This document shows, in pieces, positions 43,151 through 53,775 of a stretch of 64,000 nucleotides of DNA. Position 1 is the first letter of the stretch; each line of letters begins with the position of its first letter. A program made the position numbers and the translations under genes. The notes under the pieces were generated by a model. That model did not search any database and was not told where the DNA came from. It worked only from the letters and a program-made list of their open reading frames with translations. The DNA is from Phyllobacterium zundukense (GTDB lineage Bacteria; Pseudomonadota; Alphaproteobacteria; Rhizobiales; Rhizobiaceae). The stretch spans positions 2,516,501-2,580,500 of the forward strand of contig NZ_CP017940.1 in assembly GCF_002764115.1 (NCBI RefSeq). The letters are read 5' to 3'.

Positions 43151-45283
43151 ATGAGAATTCCGGATTTCACCAAGATCGGTTGGCAAGAGCCGAAGACGCT
43201 GGCCCCCAAGCCGGAGGCAGCCAGCTGGAAGACGCCTGAAGGCATCAAGGTCAAGCGCGCCTATGGTGAGCCGGCGCTTCGCGGCTTGTCGAATCTCGAT
43301 ACATTTCCGGGTGCAGCGCCGTTCATCAGAGGTCCCTACCCCACCATGTACGTGCAGCAGCCGTGGACGATCCGGCAATATGCCGGTTTTTCGACGGCCG
43401 AGGAATCCAACGCGTTTTACCGGCGCAATCTTGGCGGGGGCCAGAAGGGCCTGTCGGTGGCCTTCGATCTCGCCACGCACCGGGGTTATGACAGCGACCA
43501 TCCACGTGTCGCCGGCGACGTCGGTATGGCAGGCGTCGCCATCGATTCGATTCTCGACATGCAGCAGCTGTTCGATGGCATTCCACTCGGCGAAATGACC
43601 GTGTCGATGACCATGAACGGCGCCGTGCTGCCGATCCTCGCGCTCTATATCGTTGCAGCGGAAGAACAGGGCGTTGCCCAAAAGCAGCTCGCAGGCACCA
43701 TCCAGAATGACATTCTGAAAGAATTCATGGTGCGCAACACCTATATCTACCCGCCACAGCCCTCCATGCGGATTGTCTCGGACATCTTTTCCTACACATC
43801 CGAAAACATGCCGAAATTCAATTCGATCTCGATTTCCGGCTATCATATGCAGGAAGCGGGCGCGACCGCTGACCTCGAACTCGCCTATACGATCGCCGAT
43901 GGCATCGAATATGCGCGCGCGGGTGTCGCTGCCGGGCAGGACATCGATACATTTGCGCCACGCCTCTCCTTCTTCTGGGCGATCGGCATGAATTTCTTCA
44001 TGGAAGTTGCCAAGTTGCGTGCCGCGCGCCTGCTCTGGGCTGCTCTGATGAAGAAGAACTTCAATCCGAAGGATGAACGTTCGCTGTCGCTGCGCACCCA
44101 CTCGCAGACCTCGGGCTGGTCACTGACGGCACAGGATCCCTATAACAACATCATGCGCACCATGATCGAAGCCATGGCTTCGACGCAGGGCCATACCCAA
44201 TCGCTGCACACCAACTCCTTCGACGAGGCGCTGGCCCTGCCGACCGACCATTCGGCGCGCATCGCCCGCAACACGCAGTTGATCCTGCAAAAGGAATCCG
44301 GCACGACGCGTATCATCGATCCGTGGGGTGGTTCGGCCTATGTCGAGCGCCTGACCCACGACCTTGCAGCGCGCGCCCTCGCCCATATCGAGGAGATCGA
44401 AGCGCTGGGCGGTATGGCCAAGGCCATCGAGCAGGGCATCCCGAAGATGCGCATCGAAGCCGCTGCAGCCCGCACGCAGGCCCGTATCGACAGCGGCCAG
44501 CAGCCGGTCATCGGCGTCAATTCCTATCGCCCGACCGAACACATGGAAATCGATGTGCGGCAAGTCGCCAATGCGGAAGTGCGGGCGCGCCAGCTTTCCA
44601 AGCTGCAGCAGCTGAAGGGCACGCGCGATGTCGCCGCCGTCGATACGGCGCTTTCCGCACTCACCACGGTAGCGAAGACGGGAAAGGGCAATCTGCTCGA
44701 CTTCGCCATCAAGGCGGCGCGGGCACGGGCAACGGTTGGCGAAATCTCGCTGGCACTGGAAAAGGCCTATGGGCGTCACGTAGCGGAAATCCACACGATT
44801 TCCGGCGTCTATCGCAAGGAAGTCGGCAAGAGCGAGATCGTCGACCGGGTGCAGGCAAAGGCGGCGGCTTTTGAAAAGCGTACCGGGGAAAAGCCACGCA
44901 TACTCGTCGCCAAGATGGGCCAGGATGGCCATGATCGCGGCCAGAAGGTCATCGCCTCCGCCTTTGGCGACCTCGGGTTCGAAGTCATCGTCGGCGCCAT
45001 GTTCCAGACGCCCGACGAGGTCGCGGAACTTGCTGCAGACAGCAATGTGCGCATTGTCGGCGTCTCCTCGCTGGCGGCGGGACATCTGACGCTTGTGCCG
45101 GAACTGAAGGAAGCGCTGAAACGGCGCGAGCGGGACGATATCCTCATCATCGTTGGCGGCGTCATCCCGCCCCAGGATTTCGATGCAGTTCTCAAGGCTG
45201 GCGCCACGGCGATCTTCCCGCCCGGCACGGTAATTGGCGAGGCGGCCGAGAAATTGATCGATACCTTGCTGGATTCGCTTTGA
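43151..45283 (+). CDS. scpA: Methylmalonyl-CoA mutase large (alpha) subunit
   Basis: This 710-residue catalytic subunit has the substrate-binding barrel ([36 protein letters not shown]) and a C-terminal B12 domain with the lower-ligand motif DGHDRG near residue 592 and GG in [12 protein letters not shown]. It is the same family as rhizobial bhbA, used in propionyl-CoA and polyhydroxybutyrate-related metabolism. It is translationally adjacent to the small subunit and followed directly by corA. Confidence 0.95.
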   Translation: MRIPDFTKIGWQEPKTLAPKPEAASWKTPEGIKVKRAYGEPALRGLSNLDTFPGAAPFIRGPYPTMYVQQPWTIRQYAGFSTAEESNAFYRRNLGGGQKGLSVAFDLATHRGYDSDHPRVAGDVGMAGVAIDSILDMQQLFDGIPLGEMTVSMTMNGAVLPILALYIVAAEEQGVAQKQLAGTIQNDILKEFMVRNTYIYPPQPSMRIVSDIFSYTSENMPKFNSISISGYHMQEAGATADLELAYTIADGIEYARAGVAAGQDIDTFAPRLSFFWAIGMNFFMEVAKLRAARLLWAALMKKNFNPKDERSLSLRTHSQTSGWSLTAQDPYNNIMRTMIEAMASTQGHTQSLHTNSFDEALALPTDHSARIARNTQLILQKESGTTRIIDPWGGSAYVERLTHDLAARALAHIEEIEALGGMAKAIEQGIPKMRIEAAAARTQARIDSGQQPVIGVNSYRPTEHMEIDVRQVANAEVRARQLSKLQQLKGTRDVAAVDTALSALTTVAKTGKGNLLDFAIKAARARATVGEISLALEKAYGRHVAEIHTISGVYRKEVGKSEIVDRVQAKAAAFEKRTGEKPRILVAKMGQDGHDRGQKVIASAFGDLGFEVIVGAMFQTPDEVAELAADSNVRIVGVSSLAAGHLTLVPELKEALKRRERDDILIIVGGVIPPQDFDAVLKAGATAIFPPGTVIGEAAEKLIDTLLDSL

Positions 45284-45284
45284 A

Positions 45285-46274
45285 ATGATTTATGTCTATA
45301 CCCTGGAAGACGATTACCTGATGCCAAGCGCGGCCCTGGCCGGCGCGGAGCTGCCTCCAAATGCGGTCTGGATCGATCTTATCAATCCGACGCACGAGGA
45401 AGACCTCCAGACCGAAAACTGGACCAAGGCAGCCATACCGACCCACGAGGACATGATCGAGATCGAGGAATCGAGTCGCTTCTATGCGGAGAATGGCGCG
45501 CAATATCTGACGGCCTCGATCCTGCACTCCACAGAAACGAAACATCACGGCATCGCTCCGGTATCGTTCATTCTTGTTGGAAAGCTGCTCGTGACCGTCC
45601 GTTATACTGAACCAAAGGCGTTCAGCGTGTTCATCAGCCGCGCGACCAAGCCGGGGAACGGGCTGATTTCACCCAAGTGCAGCGGAATCACCATCTTGCT
45701 CGGCCTTATCGAAGCCGTGACCGATCGCATTGCTGATATTCTTGAGGGCGTCGCCGGTGAAATCGATGTGAATTCCCATGCGATCTTCCGGCGGTCCGAG
45801 AACGACAAGCCGATGACCACAAAAAACTTTAGGGACAGTCTCAACAACATCGGTATCCAGGGGGCTTTTCTATCCAAGATTCGTGAAAGTATCGCCGGAG
45901 TCAGTCGCCTGCTCGTCTATACGGCAGCTATTCCCGACGAGAACGTCAAGAAAGATGCGCGGGCTTGGATCAAGTCGCTGGAGCGCGATACGCAGTCGCT
46001 CAGCACCTATGTGGACTTCCTTTCCAACAAGGTCACATTCCTGCTGGATACAGTCGTCGGCCTGATCTCGATCGAACAGAATGCCATCATCAAGATTTTC
46101 TCGGTTGCAGCCGTTGCCTTCATGCCGCCGACGCTGGTTGCATCGATCTACGGTATGAATTTCCACTTCATGCCTGAACTCGATGAGATCTGGGGCTATC
46201 CGATGGCAATCGCCCTGATGATCGCTTCGGCAGTCATCCCGCTGCTGATCTTCCGCAAGAAGGGCTGGCTGTAA
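45285..46274 (+). CDS. corA: CorA-type Mg2+ (or Co2+/Ni2+) transporter
   Basis: This 329-residue protein has the cytoplasmic alpha/beta funnel domain and two C-terminal membrane helices with the ion-selectivity signature YGMNFHFMPE near residues 288-297, then an IPLLIFRKKGWL tail. It starts one base after the mutase stop, so it is probably co-transcribed; cobalt transport would fit a B12-dependent enzyme but this is speculative. Confidence 0.93.
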   Translation: MIYVYTLEDDYLMPSAALAGAELPPNAVWIDLINPTHEEDLQTENWTKAAIPTHEDMIEIEESSRFYAENGAQYLTASILHSTETKHHGIAPVSFILVGKLLVTVRYTEPKAFSVFISRATKPGNGLISPKCSGITILLGLIEAVTDRIADILEGVAGEIDVNSHAIFRRSENDKPMTTKNFRDSLNNIGIQGAFLSKIRESIAGVSRLLVYTAAIPDENVKKDARAWIKSLERDTQSLSTYVDFLSNKVTFLLDTVVGLISIEQNAIIKIFSVAAVAFMPPTLVASIYGMNFHFMPELDEIWGYPMAIALMIASAVIPLLIFRKKGWL

Positions 46275-46348
46275 GACTAAGGTCCAATAGCAGCCAAGTG
46301 GACAAGCGGGTACGTTACGGGCTAGCGAAATAATAGTGAGAGTTGGCT

Positions 46349-46534
46349 GTGAAAATCCAGATTCAACGGATTGACGACGACGACTGGTTGATCTTCCCGA
46401 ACGAAATTATCGAGCGACATCAACTCAAGGTTGGTGATGAATTGGAAGTAGTCGAAACCGAAAGTGGCATCGCACTCAAACCTGTTCATAACCCCATAGG
46501 GGACGGGCCGAAGGTCATCATCAAACCGATCTGA
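46349..46534 (+). CDS. AbrB/MazE-like swapped-hairpin protein (orphan)
   Basis: This ~61-residue protein resembles AbrB/SpoVT/MazE DNA-binding hairpins (IFPNEIIERHQLKVGDELEVVETESGIALKP). Such proteins are often antitoxins, but no toxin gene follows. A GTG at 46349 (after GAGAG) or a TTG at 46343 may be the start. DNA binding is inferred from the fold. Confidence 0.65.
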   Translation: MKIQIQRIDDDDWLIFPNEIIERHQLKVGDELEVVETESGIALKPVHNPIGDGPKVIIKPI

Positions 46535-46588
46535 AAATGTCTTTTATATGAATCGGTTACGCGCAGGCGCTCACAGAGGGATTCAACC

Positions 46589-47062
46589 TCAAGGTGCCGC
46601 TTTGATCGCAGTGATTTCCCACTCGTGGCCGTTCAGCTCGAACGTATCGCCGACGGATTTGCCGAACATCAACATCGCCATCGGCGAGACATGGGAGATC
46701 ATGCCGTGGCTGGCATCCACCTCGTCCTCACCGACGATCGCCCAGCTCTGCGTCCTGTCGTGTTCGTCGACGATTGTGACGGTCATGCCGAACCTCACCA
46801 CATCGCTGTGCGGATCCGGGTGGGAGATTTCGGCAGTTTCCCGCCGCGCCGTCCAGTAGCGCAAATCGCGCGCGGCACGGCTGATCAGGTCGCGATCTGC
46901 CTCGGCATTGCCCTTGGCCAGCGCTTCGTGCGCGGCAGCTATTTCTGCGTCAATCAACGCCAGCCCCTGCTCCGTCACCAGGTTGCGGTGAGGGCTTATC
47001 GGGCGCTCGCCGAAATCGGTGGCCGAATTGGTATCGTCTTCCTTGGTGAAAGCTCTGCTCAT
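46589..47062 (-). CDS. GreA/GreB family elongation factor-like protein
   Basis: This 157-residue protein has an N-terminal helical hairpin region (LVTEQGLALIDAEIAAAHEALAKG) and the C-terminal FKBP-like GreA/GreB domain (VRFGMTVTIVDEHD... HVSPMAMLMFGKSVGDTFELNGHEWEITAI). The MSRAFTKED start resembles GreB. It should act on paused RNA polymerase, or be an Rnk-like relative. The start at 47062 is preferred because upstream residues look unconstrained. Confidence 0.87.
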   Translation of the reverse strand: MSRAFTKEDDTNSATDFGERPISPHRNLVTEQGLALIDAEIAAAHEALAKGNAEADRDLISRAARDLRYWTARRETAEISHPDPHSDVVRFGMTVTIVDEHDRTQSWAIVGEDEVDASHGMISHVSPMAMLMFGKSVGDTFELNGHEWEITAIKAAP

Positions 47063-47140
47063 CATACCAACGTAGGTCTTGCGAGCCCGGACAGCAAGTG
47101 TAATCCTTCGATTTAGGCGCTCCAGCTGCGGATTAGCGAA

Positions 47141-48484
47141 ATGATAAACCGACGTCTTGTCCTCACAGGACTGGCCGGGCTTGCCAGCGGCAGCGCCCTG
47201 CCATGTGTCGCACGAGCGCAAGCGGCGTCCGGATCGATCAACGCAGCGGAATTCGGCCTGCAGCCGGGATCGCCGGATGATCAGTCCGTGAAGTTCAATG
47301 CTCTGCTGGCGAAAGCGAGCGCGGCGGGTGAACAAATTTTCCTGCCGCCCGGAACCTACGTGGTTTCAGGCCTCACGTTTCCGGTCTACGTCAATCTTCG
47401 CGGCATCGCTGGAAAGTCGCGGCTGCTGTTCGGCGGTTACACGAGCCTGATCAAGGCCAGCGGAGCCGATCATGTTCAGCTCTCCGGCCTCGTAATCGAT
47501 GGCGATGGCAGGCCACTTGGCGAAGCAACAGGAGGACTGATCGAGGCCAGCAATGTTGCCCACCTTGTGCTGGATGATTGTGACATTGTCGGTGCGCACA
47601 AGAATGCCGTCGACCTGTTCAAATGCGGCGGGCGGGTCGAGAAGACCCGTATCTCAAATGCCAGCGATGCCGCCATCTTCGCCGCTGACTCCAGCGGATT
47701 GCAGATCACCGGCAACACAATCAGCGATTGCGGCAATGGCGGCATTCTCGTTCAACGTTATGAGCAAGGCCGCGACGGCACGATCATAACAGGGAACCGC
47801 GTTGAGAGGATCAGGGCGGACACCGGTGGCACAGGTCAGAATGGCAATGCCATCAATGTTTTTCGAGCGGACAATGTCGTCGTTTCCAACAACGTGTTGA
47901 ATGGCAGCGCGTTCACCGCGATCCGCGGCAATACGGCAGGCAACCTCCAGATCACCGGCAACAATTGTACTGCGAGCGGCGAAACCGCGATTTACTCTGA
48001 ATTTGGCTTCGTAGGCGCGGTGATCGCCAACAATTTGGTGGATGGCGCCAGCAATGGCATTTCGATGGTAAATTTCGACGGCGGCGGGCGCATGGGCACC
48101 TGCAGCGGCAATGTCGTCAGGAACCTCTCCAGCAAAGGACCCTACCCCGGTACGTTCGGCGTTGGTATCGCCGTCGAGGCTGACATAGCCGTGAGCGGCA
48201 ATGTCGTCGAAAACGCACCGCTTTATGGTATTCAGCTTGGATGGGGCCCTTACATGCGCAATGTCATTGCCACCGGCAATATCGTCCGCACGTCAGGCGA
48301 AGGTATCTATGTCAGCGTGGTCAAAGGTGTTGGCTCTGCCGTCGTCACCAACAATATCATCCAGGGGGCCAAGAATGGCGGAATTGTCGGTCACAACTGG
48401 ACCGACGTCACTGTCAAGGATCTCACCCGCAAAAGCGCTACAGACTATCCGAACTTGCTGGTCGAGCGGAATGTCATCAGTTGA
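47141..48484 (+). CDS. TIGR03808 family Tat-exported beta-helix repeat protein
   Basis: This 447-residue protein has a Tat signal (NRRLVLTGLAGLASG ... ARAQA) and a right-handed beta-helix made of repeated 'NN/GN-x-I/V' turns (ITGNTISDCGNGG, VSNNVLNGSAF, ISGNVVENAP-like). It matches the TIGR03808 'TAT-translocated repetitive protein' of Hyphomicrobiales. Function is not established; the fold is shared with polysaccharide lyases. It overlaps the 3' end of the asparaginase gene by 8 bp. Confidence 0.9.
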   Translation: MINRRLVLTGLAGLASGSALPCVARAQAASGSINAAEFGLQPGSPDDQSVKFNALLAKASAAGEQIFLPPGTYVVSGLTFPVYVNLRGIAGKSRLLFGGYTSLIKASGADHVQLSGLVIDGDGRPLGEATGGLIEASNVAHLVLDDCDIVGAHKNAVDLFKCGGRVEKTRISNASDAAIFAADSSGLQITGNTISDCGNGGILVQRYEQGRDGTIITGNRVERIRADTGGTGQNGNAINVFRADNVVVSNNVLNGSAFTAIRGNTAGNLQITGNNCTASGETAIYSEFGFVGAVIANNLVDGASNGISMVNFDGGGRMGTCSGNVVRNLSSKGPYPGTFGVGIAVEADIAVSGNVVENAPLYGIQLGWGPYMRNVIATGNIVRTSGEGIYVSVVKGVGSAVVTNNIIQGAKNGGIVGHNWTDVTVKDLTRKSATDYPNLLVERNVIS

Positions 48485-49496
48485 TATCTGCGTCTGTCAG
48501 CGCTTCGGTTGGACTGACGACACCGTAGGTAATGCCATTCCAGTTGCGCATTTCGCGATCGGCAAAGCGGTCCAGCTTCGACTCCAGTTCCGGTTCGTTG
48601 CGGAAGATCCGTGCCAGCACCGTTGCGATGATCGCCTCGGAAGCGCGCGTCGTGCCATCATCGCATTTGACGGCAATACCAAGGCCCAGCTTCGGCAGAG
48701 CCCCCACAAAGACGCCCTCCGCACCCGTCTTCACGAATATCCGGCCCGGCGCCATCTCCATCAGTTCCGTGCATGCCCGGTGTGTGCCTGCCACATAAAA
48801 CGGCGCTGCCATCGTCGCATCGAGCAGACGCCGGGCCGCTTTGGCCCTTACCGGTTCGAACCCGGTGCCTGTTGCCATACGGGCAAAGCCATGGGCCAGG
48901 TTCTTCAGGGGAATGGCGTAGGTCGGGATGGAGCAGCCATCCGTACCGCAATGATCCAGAGTATGGGCCGCGCCCGTCACCGCTTCCATCGCATCGCGTA
49001 CCATATCCTGCTCGGGCGAACCGAGCGCAGAATAGCCACGCGTTTCAATGCCAAGATGCCGGCACGTGCACAGGAACCCGGCATGCTTGCCGGAGCAATT
49101 ATTGTGCAGCGCTGTCGGTGTCTCGCCGCTCTGTGCAAGCGCTATGAGAACCGGCTGCTGGTATGGCCAGTGCGCTCCGCACTCCAGCGCCGAAACATCG
49201 AGCCCGGCGCGGCCCAGCATGTCAGCCGCCCTGCGCACATGCTCCGGCTCGCCGGAATGCGAGGCGCAGGCCATCGCCAGTTCCTCATTGCCGAAGCCAT
49301 AGGCATCCGCCGCACCGCTTTCGACCAGGGGCAGCGCCTGGATGGCCTTGATCGCGGAACGCGGAAAGGTCGGGCGTTCAATATCGCCAAGCGAGAAGAC
49401 GATCTTGCCGTCGCCATCGGTTATGATCACCGAACCGCGATGGCGGCTTTCGACCGTTTCGCCTCTAAAAACTTCAACCAGAACCGGATTGCTCAT
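48477..49496 (-). CDS. Asparaginase (rhizobial-type, AnsA-like)
   Basis: This 339-residue protein belongs to the rhizobial-type asparaginase family (asparaginase II of Rhizobium etli), unrelated to the E. coli enzymes. Conserved segments include HRGSVIITDGDGKIVFSLGD, ACASHSGEPEHV, HNNCSGKHAGFLC and DHCGTDGCSIPTYAIPL, which contain the active-site Ser-Lys and metal-binding Cys residues. It hydrolyses Asn to Asp plus ammonia. Confidence 0.92.
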   Translation of the reverse strand: MSNPVLVEVFRGETVESRHRGSVIITDGDGKIVFSLGDIERPTFPRSAIKAIQALPLVESGAADAYGFGNEELAMACASHSGEPEHVRRAADMLGRAGLDVSALECGAHWPYQQPVLIALAQSGETPTALHNNCSGKHAGFLCTCRHLGIETRGYSALGSPEQDMVRDAMEAVTGAAHTLDHCGTDGCSIPTYAIPLKNLAHGFARMATGTGFEPVRAKAARRLLDATMAAPFYVAGTHRACTELMEMAPGRIFVKTGAEGVFVGALPKLGLGIAVKCDDGTTRASEAIIATVLARIFRNEPELESKLDRFADREMRNWNGITYGVVSPTEALTDADIN

Positions 49497-49588
49497 AAGA
49501 CCCAACTTTTCCCACGAATTTGGCTGAAATCAGCCGGAATTGCTGCTCTTATAGGATGGTCTGCCTGCCTTTCCAATGGAGAAACTTC

Positions 49589-50329
49589 TTGATCAGTTTG
49601 TTCACCCGACTGGCACTGGCAATCCTCGTGCTTTTCATTGTCCCTTCGTTGGCTGCAGCCGGATGGTGGATGACCCAACATCATGCTGACAACTGGCGTG
49701 CAGCCGATTGGAGCTCCAGCGGCGTGTTACCTTCCAAGCCGGAGGCCAGCGACGCGTCAATCTATATTCTGGCCGCCCGTACAGGCGGCTTGAAGGGGGC
49801 ACTGTCGTTGCATTCCTGGCTGGTGGTAAAACGTCCCGGAACAACCAGCTACGACCGCTATGACGTCGTCGGCTGGGGTACGCCGGTGCGCAAGAACGCT
49901 TACGATGCCGATGGGCGATGGTACTCCAATACGCCTTCCATCGTGCATGAGATCCATGGCACCGAGGCGCGAGGGCTGATCCCGAAGATCGAAGCTGCCA
50001 TCAAGCAATATCCCTATGCGAGGCCCGGTAGTTACGTGCTATGGCCGGGCCCGAACTCAAACAGTTTCGTCGCACACGTCCTGCGCTTGGTTCCGGAAAT
50101 CGGCGTCGTATTGCCATCCAACGCGGTTGGCCGTGATTTCCCGACCGATGGCAGGTTGTTTGCCATCGATGATGACTGGCGGAATTTCCGTGCAACGCTC
50201 TTCGGATATATCGGCTTTGCCGCTGGTGCACGCAGCGGATTCGAAATTAATTTCATGGGTTTGGTTGCCGGATTTGATATTCTGAATCCGGGACTTAAGG
50301 TGCCCGGATTCGGCAGGGTCGGCATTTAG
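49589..50329 (+). CDS. DUF3750 domain membrane protein
   Basis: This ~246-residue protein starts at TTG (TGGAG 8-9 nt upstream) with an N-terminal membrane segment (LALAILVLFIVPSLAAAGWWM). It then shows the DUF3750 pattern (HSWLVVKRPGTTSYDRYDVVGWG; YVLWPGPNSNSFVAHVLRLVPE). The N-F-V-A-H block recalls papain-like (NlpC-type) folds, but activity is not established. It probably faces the periplasm. Confidence 0.87.
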   Translation: MISLFTRLALAILVLFIVPSLAAAGWWMTQHHADNWRAADWSSSGVLPSKPEASDASIYILAARTGGLKGALSLHSWLVVKRPGTTSYDRYDVVGWGTPVRKNAYDADGRWYSNTPSIVHEIHGTEARGLIPKIEAAIKQYPYARPGSYVLWPGPNSNSFVAHVLRLVPEIGVVLPSNAVGRDFPTDGRLFAIDDDWRNFRATLFGYIGFAAGARSGFEINFMGLVAGFDILNPGLKVPGFGRVGI

Positions 50330-50338
50330 CGGTGACGC

Positions 50339-51505
50339 TTACTTGATCCTTTCCAGCACCGACACGTAGTTGGCAACGGCAGCGCCACCCATGTTGAAGA
50401 TGCCCGCAAGCTTGGCATCAGGCACCTGAATGCCGCCTGCTTCCCCTGTCAGCTGCATTGACGACAGAACGTGCATCGAGACGCCGCTGGCGCCGATCGG
50501 GTGACCCTTGGCCTTGAGACCACCGGAAGGATTGACCGGCAGGCGGCCGCCCATGGCGGTCTGGCCCTCGAGCGCAATCTTGGCGCCCTCGCCCGGCTTC
50601 GCCAATCCCATCGCTTCGTATTCGATCAGTTCGGCAATGGTGAAGCAGTCATGGGTCTCGACGAATGAAAGGTCGTCGATGGTCACGCCGGCCTGGTTCA
50701 GCGCACGCTTCCAGCCCTCGGCGCAACCTTCGAACAGCAGGATATCGCGCTTGGAGATCGGCAGGAAATCCTGAACGTGGCTTGCTGCGCGGAATGCCAC
50801 CGCGCGCTTCATTTTCAGCGCCGTCTGCGTGTCGGTCAGCACCAGAGCAGCAGCGCCATCGGACACCAGCGAGCAGTCCGTGCGTTTCAGAGGTCCGGCG
50901 ACGAAGGGGTTCTTCTCGCTCTCCTGACGGCAGAATTCGTAACCCAGATCCTTGCGCATCTGCGCATAGGGATTGCCCACGCCATTCTTGTGGTTCTTGG
51001 CGGCTATCGTCGCCAGCGCATCGGACTGATCGCCATATTTCTGGAAATAGGCGGCGGCAATCTGGCCGAACACGCCGGCAAAACCGGCCGGGACTTCGCC
51101 CTCTTCCGGCAAGTAAGAAGCTTTAAGCAGGTTCTTTCCGATTTCCGGCCCGGGCGTCGATGTCATCTTCTCGACACCCACCACAAGAACAACCTTTGCA
51201 GCGCCGGCACGGATGGTCTTGATGCCTTGGTGCACCGCGGCTGAGCCGGTCGCGCACGCATTTTCGACGCGCGTCGCTGGCTTGAAGCGGAAGGCGTCGC
51301 TTGCCTGCAGGACGAGGCTGGCGGTGAAATCCTGCGGCGAGAACCCGGCATTGAAATGACCAAGCACGATCTCGTCAACGTCGTCAGGGCCAATGCCGGC
51401 ATGGTCAAGCGCCCCAAGCGCGGCCTTGACGATCAGGCTTTCGACAGTTTCGCCTTCGAGTTTTCCGAACGGCAGGTGCGACCATCCAACGATACAGGCT
51501 GTCAT
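50339..51505 (-). CDS. Thiolase family protein (acetyl-CoA acetyltransferase-like)
   Basis: This 388-residue thiolase has the acylation site ENACATGSAAVHQG (Cys near residue 89), then THDCFTIAE and GGLKAKGHPIGASG with catalytic His, typical of SCP2-like thiolases. The start at 51505 follows GGAGGAATGAG; earlier in-frame residues do not fit. It should catalyse thiolytic cleavage or condensation of acyl-CoAs. It is divergent from betI. Confidence 0.9.
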   Translation of the reverse strand: MTACIVGWSHLPFGKLEGETVESLIVKAALGALDHAGIGPDDVDEIVLGHFNAGFSPQDFTASLVLQASDAFRFKPATRVENACATGSAAVHQGIKTIRAGAAKVVLVVGVEKMTSTPGPEIGKNLLKASYLPEEGEVPAGFAGVFGQIAAAYFQKYGDQSDALATIAAKNHKNGVGNPYAQMRKDLGYEFCRQESEKNPFVAGPLKRTDCSLVSDGAAALVLTDTQTALKMKRAVAFRAASHVQDFLPISKRDILLFEGCAEGWKRALNQAGVTIDDLSFVETHDCFTIAELIEYEAMGLAKPGEGAKIALEGQTAMGGRLPVNPSGGLKAKGHPIGASGVSMHVLSSMQLTGEAGGIQVPDAKLAGIFNMGGAAVANYVSVLERIK

Positions 51506-51594
51506 CTCATTCCTCCACAAATGTCTTGTCTTTGACCTAACCATGAACCGCCAGTCATTCAAGGTAAAGCCCGCAATATCGCGACGAAATTTTA

Positions 51595-51614
51595 TTGATT
51601 GATCAGTCAATCAA
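51595..51614. promoter_or_regulatory. Likely BetI operator
   Basis: A near-perfect inverted repeat, TTGATTGA-TC-AGTCAATCAA, lies 34 bp before betI. TTGATTGAxxAxTCAATCAA-like palindromes are the expected target of TetR-family BetI. Only the sequence symmetry is directly seen. It may also affect the divergent thiolase gene. Confidence 0.75.
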
Positions 51615-51647
51615 GAATAATATGCCGATCAAACGAGGTCTATCAAC

Positions 51648-52241
51648 ATGCCCAAAGTTGGAATGGAACCACTGCGCAAGCGGGAGTTGATCGATGCTGC
51701 TATCCGCACCATCGGCCAGCGCGGCTCGCTTGATGTAACGGTCGCCGAGATTGCCCATGAAGCCGGCGTTTCGCCTGCCCTCGCGCATCATTACTTTGGC
51801 GGCAAGGAACAGCTGATCCTCGCCACCATGCGGCACCTTCTGAAGGAACTCGGCCACGACCTGTTGGCCGCGCTGCAAACCGCGACAACGCCCGCCGCAC
51901 GCATCGCGGCGATCATTGCCGTCAATTTCTCCGCTTCGCAGTTTGCTCCGCAGACCGTTGCCGCCTGGCTGACTTTCTACGTCCACGCGCAAAAGTCGGA
52001 AGATACGCGCCGCTTGTTGCGGGTCTATGCGCGGCGTATGCATTCCAACCTCGCGCATGCGCTGCAGCAGCTGACGAAGCGGGACACGGCCGTGCAGATC
52101 GCCGAGGGCGCCGGCGCCATGATTGACGGGCTGTATATCCGCCATGCGCTGCGCAATGGCGCGCCTGAAGCAGCGAACGCCATAGCGCTCGTGGAAGATT
52201 ATGTAACGACGAAACTTGCCGCCGCCGGAGTATCGCAATGA
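51648..52241 (+). CDS. betI: BetI, TetR-family repressor of the bet operon
   Basis: This 197-residue TetR-family protein has the DNA-binding helix-turn-helix [24 protein letters not shown] and a BetI-type ligand domain ([29 protein letters not shown]). BetI represses choline catabolism until choline is present. It is the first gene of the operon, under the operator at 51595-51614, and overlaps betC by ATGA. Confidence 0.95.
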   Translation: MPKVGMEPLRKRELIDAAIRTIGQRGSLDVTVAEIAHEAGVSPALAHHYFGGKEQLILATMRHLLKELGHDLLAALQTATTPAARIAAIIAVNFSASQFAPQTVAAWLTFYVHAQKSEDTRRLLRVYARRMHSNLAHALQQLTKRDTAVQIAEGAGAMIDGLYIRHALRNGAPEAANAIALVEDYVTTKLAAAGVSQ

Positions 52242-53761
52242 CAAGGCCGAATATACTCATCCTGATGGTTGACCAGCTGAATGGAACGCTGTTTCCAGAT
52301 GGTCCGGCGGAATTCATCCATGCACCGCATCTGAAGGCGCTTGCCAAGCGTTCGGCCCGCTTTGCCAATACCTATACGGCCTCGCCGCTCTGCGCCCCTG
52401 CCCGCGCTTCGCTTATGTCCGGCCAGCTGCCGTCGCGGACCCGGGTCTATGACAATGCCGCCGAGTTCGTTTCCGACATCCCGACCTACGCGCATCATCT
52501 GCGCCGCGCGGGCTACTACACCGGGCTTTCCGGCAAGATGCATTTCGTCGGTCCGGACCAGTTGCATGGTCTCGAAGAGCGCCTGACCACGGATATCTAT
52601 CCGGCCGACTTCGGCTGGACACCGGATTATCGCAAGCCGGGCGAGCGCATCGACTGGTGGTATCACAATCTCGGTTCCGTCACCGGCGCTGGCGTTGCCG
52701 AAATCACCAACCAGATGGAATATGACGATGAGGTCGCGTTCCACGCACGGCAGAAACTCTATCAGCTGTCGCGTGAGTCCGATGAAGCATCGCGGCGCCC
52801 CTGGTGCCTGACGGTCTCGTTCACACACCCGCATGACCCTTATGTGGCGCGGCGCAAATATTGGGACCTCTATGAAGGCTCACCCGCGCTCGATCCGGTC
52901 GTGGGGGGCATTTCTTTCGAACAACAGGACCCGCATTCACAGCGGCTGATGGAGGCCTGCGAACACCGGGAGTTCGATATCACCCCGGAACAGGTGCGGC
53001 GAGCACGGCAGGGCTATCTCGCCAACATCTCCTATATCGACGACAAGGTCGGCGAAATCCTCGAGGTGTTGCGCACGACGCGCATGCTGGAAGACACGAT
53101 CATCGTCTTCACCTCAGACCATGGCGACATGCTGGGCGAGCGCGGCCTGTGGTTCAAGATGAACTTCTTCGAAGGCTCGGCACGCGTGCCGCTGATGATC
53201 GCCGGCAAAGGCATCGCACCGCAATTGATCCATCAGCCAGTCTCCACGCTCGACATCAACCCGACGCTCGCTGCGCTGGGCGGCATCGATATTGCCGAAG
53301 TCCTGCCGTGGACGGATGGTGAAGACCTCACTCCTGTCATGCAAGGCAAGGATCGCGTCGGGCCGGTCCTGATGGAATATGCCGCGGAAGGCTCGAATGC
53401 GCCGCTCGTGTGCATCCGGGAAGGCAAATACAAGTTCGTGCACTGCGAGATCGACCCGCCGCAACTCTTTGATCTTGAATCGGATCCGCACGAGTTGACC
53501 AATCTCGCCAGCGAACCTGCGCATGCCAAACTGCTCGCCGATTTCACGGCCAAGGCGCACGCGCGTTGGGACATGGCAGCCTTCGACGCCGCCGTGCGCG
53601 AAAGCCAGGCACGGCGCTGGGTCGTCTACGACGCACTGCGCAACGGCTCCTACTATCCGTGGGACTATCAGCCGTTGCAGAAGGCTTCGGAGCGCTACAT
53701 GCGCAATCATATGGATTTGAACGTTCTGGAAGAGAATGCCCGCTATCCGCGCGGCGAGTGA
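52238..53761 (+). CDS. betC: Choline-sulfatase
   Basis: This 507-residue sulfatase hydrolyses choline-O-sulfate to choline and sulfate. The N-terminal metal site is in [13 protein letters not shown], and the formylglycine motif is [11 protein letters not shown] with Cys near residue 52. [18 protein letters not shown] and the C-terminal choline-sulfatase extension support betC over other sulfatases. Its start overlaps the betI stop. Confidence 0.95.
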   Translation: MTRPNILILMVDQLNGTLFPDGPAEFIHAPHLKALAKRSARFANTYTASPLCAPARASLMSGQLPSRTRVYDNAAEFVSDIPTYAHHLRRAGYYTGLSGKMHFVGPDQLHGLEERLTTDIYPADFGWTPDYRKPGERIDWWYHNLGSVTGAGVAEITNQMEYDDEVAFHARQKLYQLSRESDEASRRPWCLTVSFTHPHDPYVARRKYWDLYEGSPALDPVVGGISFEQQDPHSQRLMEACEHREFDITPEQVRRARQGYLANISYIDDKVGEILEVLRTTRMLEDTIIVFTSDHGDMLGERGLWFKMNFFEGSARVPLMIAGKGIAPQLIHQPVSTLDINPTLAALGGIDIAEVLPWTDGEDLTPVMQGKDRVGPVLMEYAAEGSNAPLVCIREGKYKFVHCEIDPPQLFDLESDPHELTNLASEPAHAKLLADFTAKAHARWDMAAFDAAVRESQARRWVVYDALRNGSYYPWDYQPLQKASERYMRNHMDLNVLEENARYPRGE

Positions 53762-53775
53762 GTAAGGGCCTGGCA

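Noticed and set aside
48201..49592. Plus-strand open frame of 463 codons opposite asparaginase
   Set aside because: Antisense to a clear enzyme and without recognisable domains.
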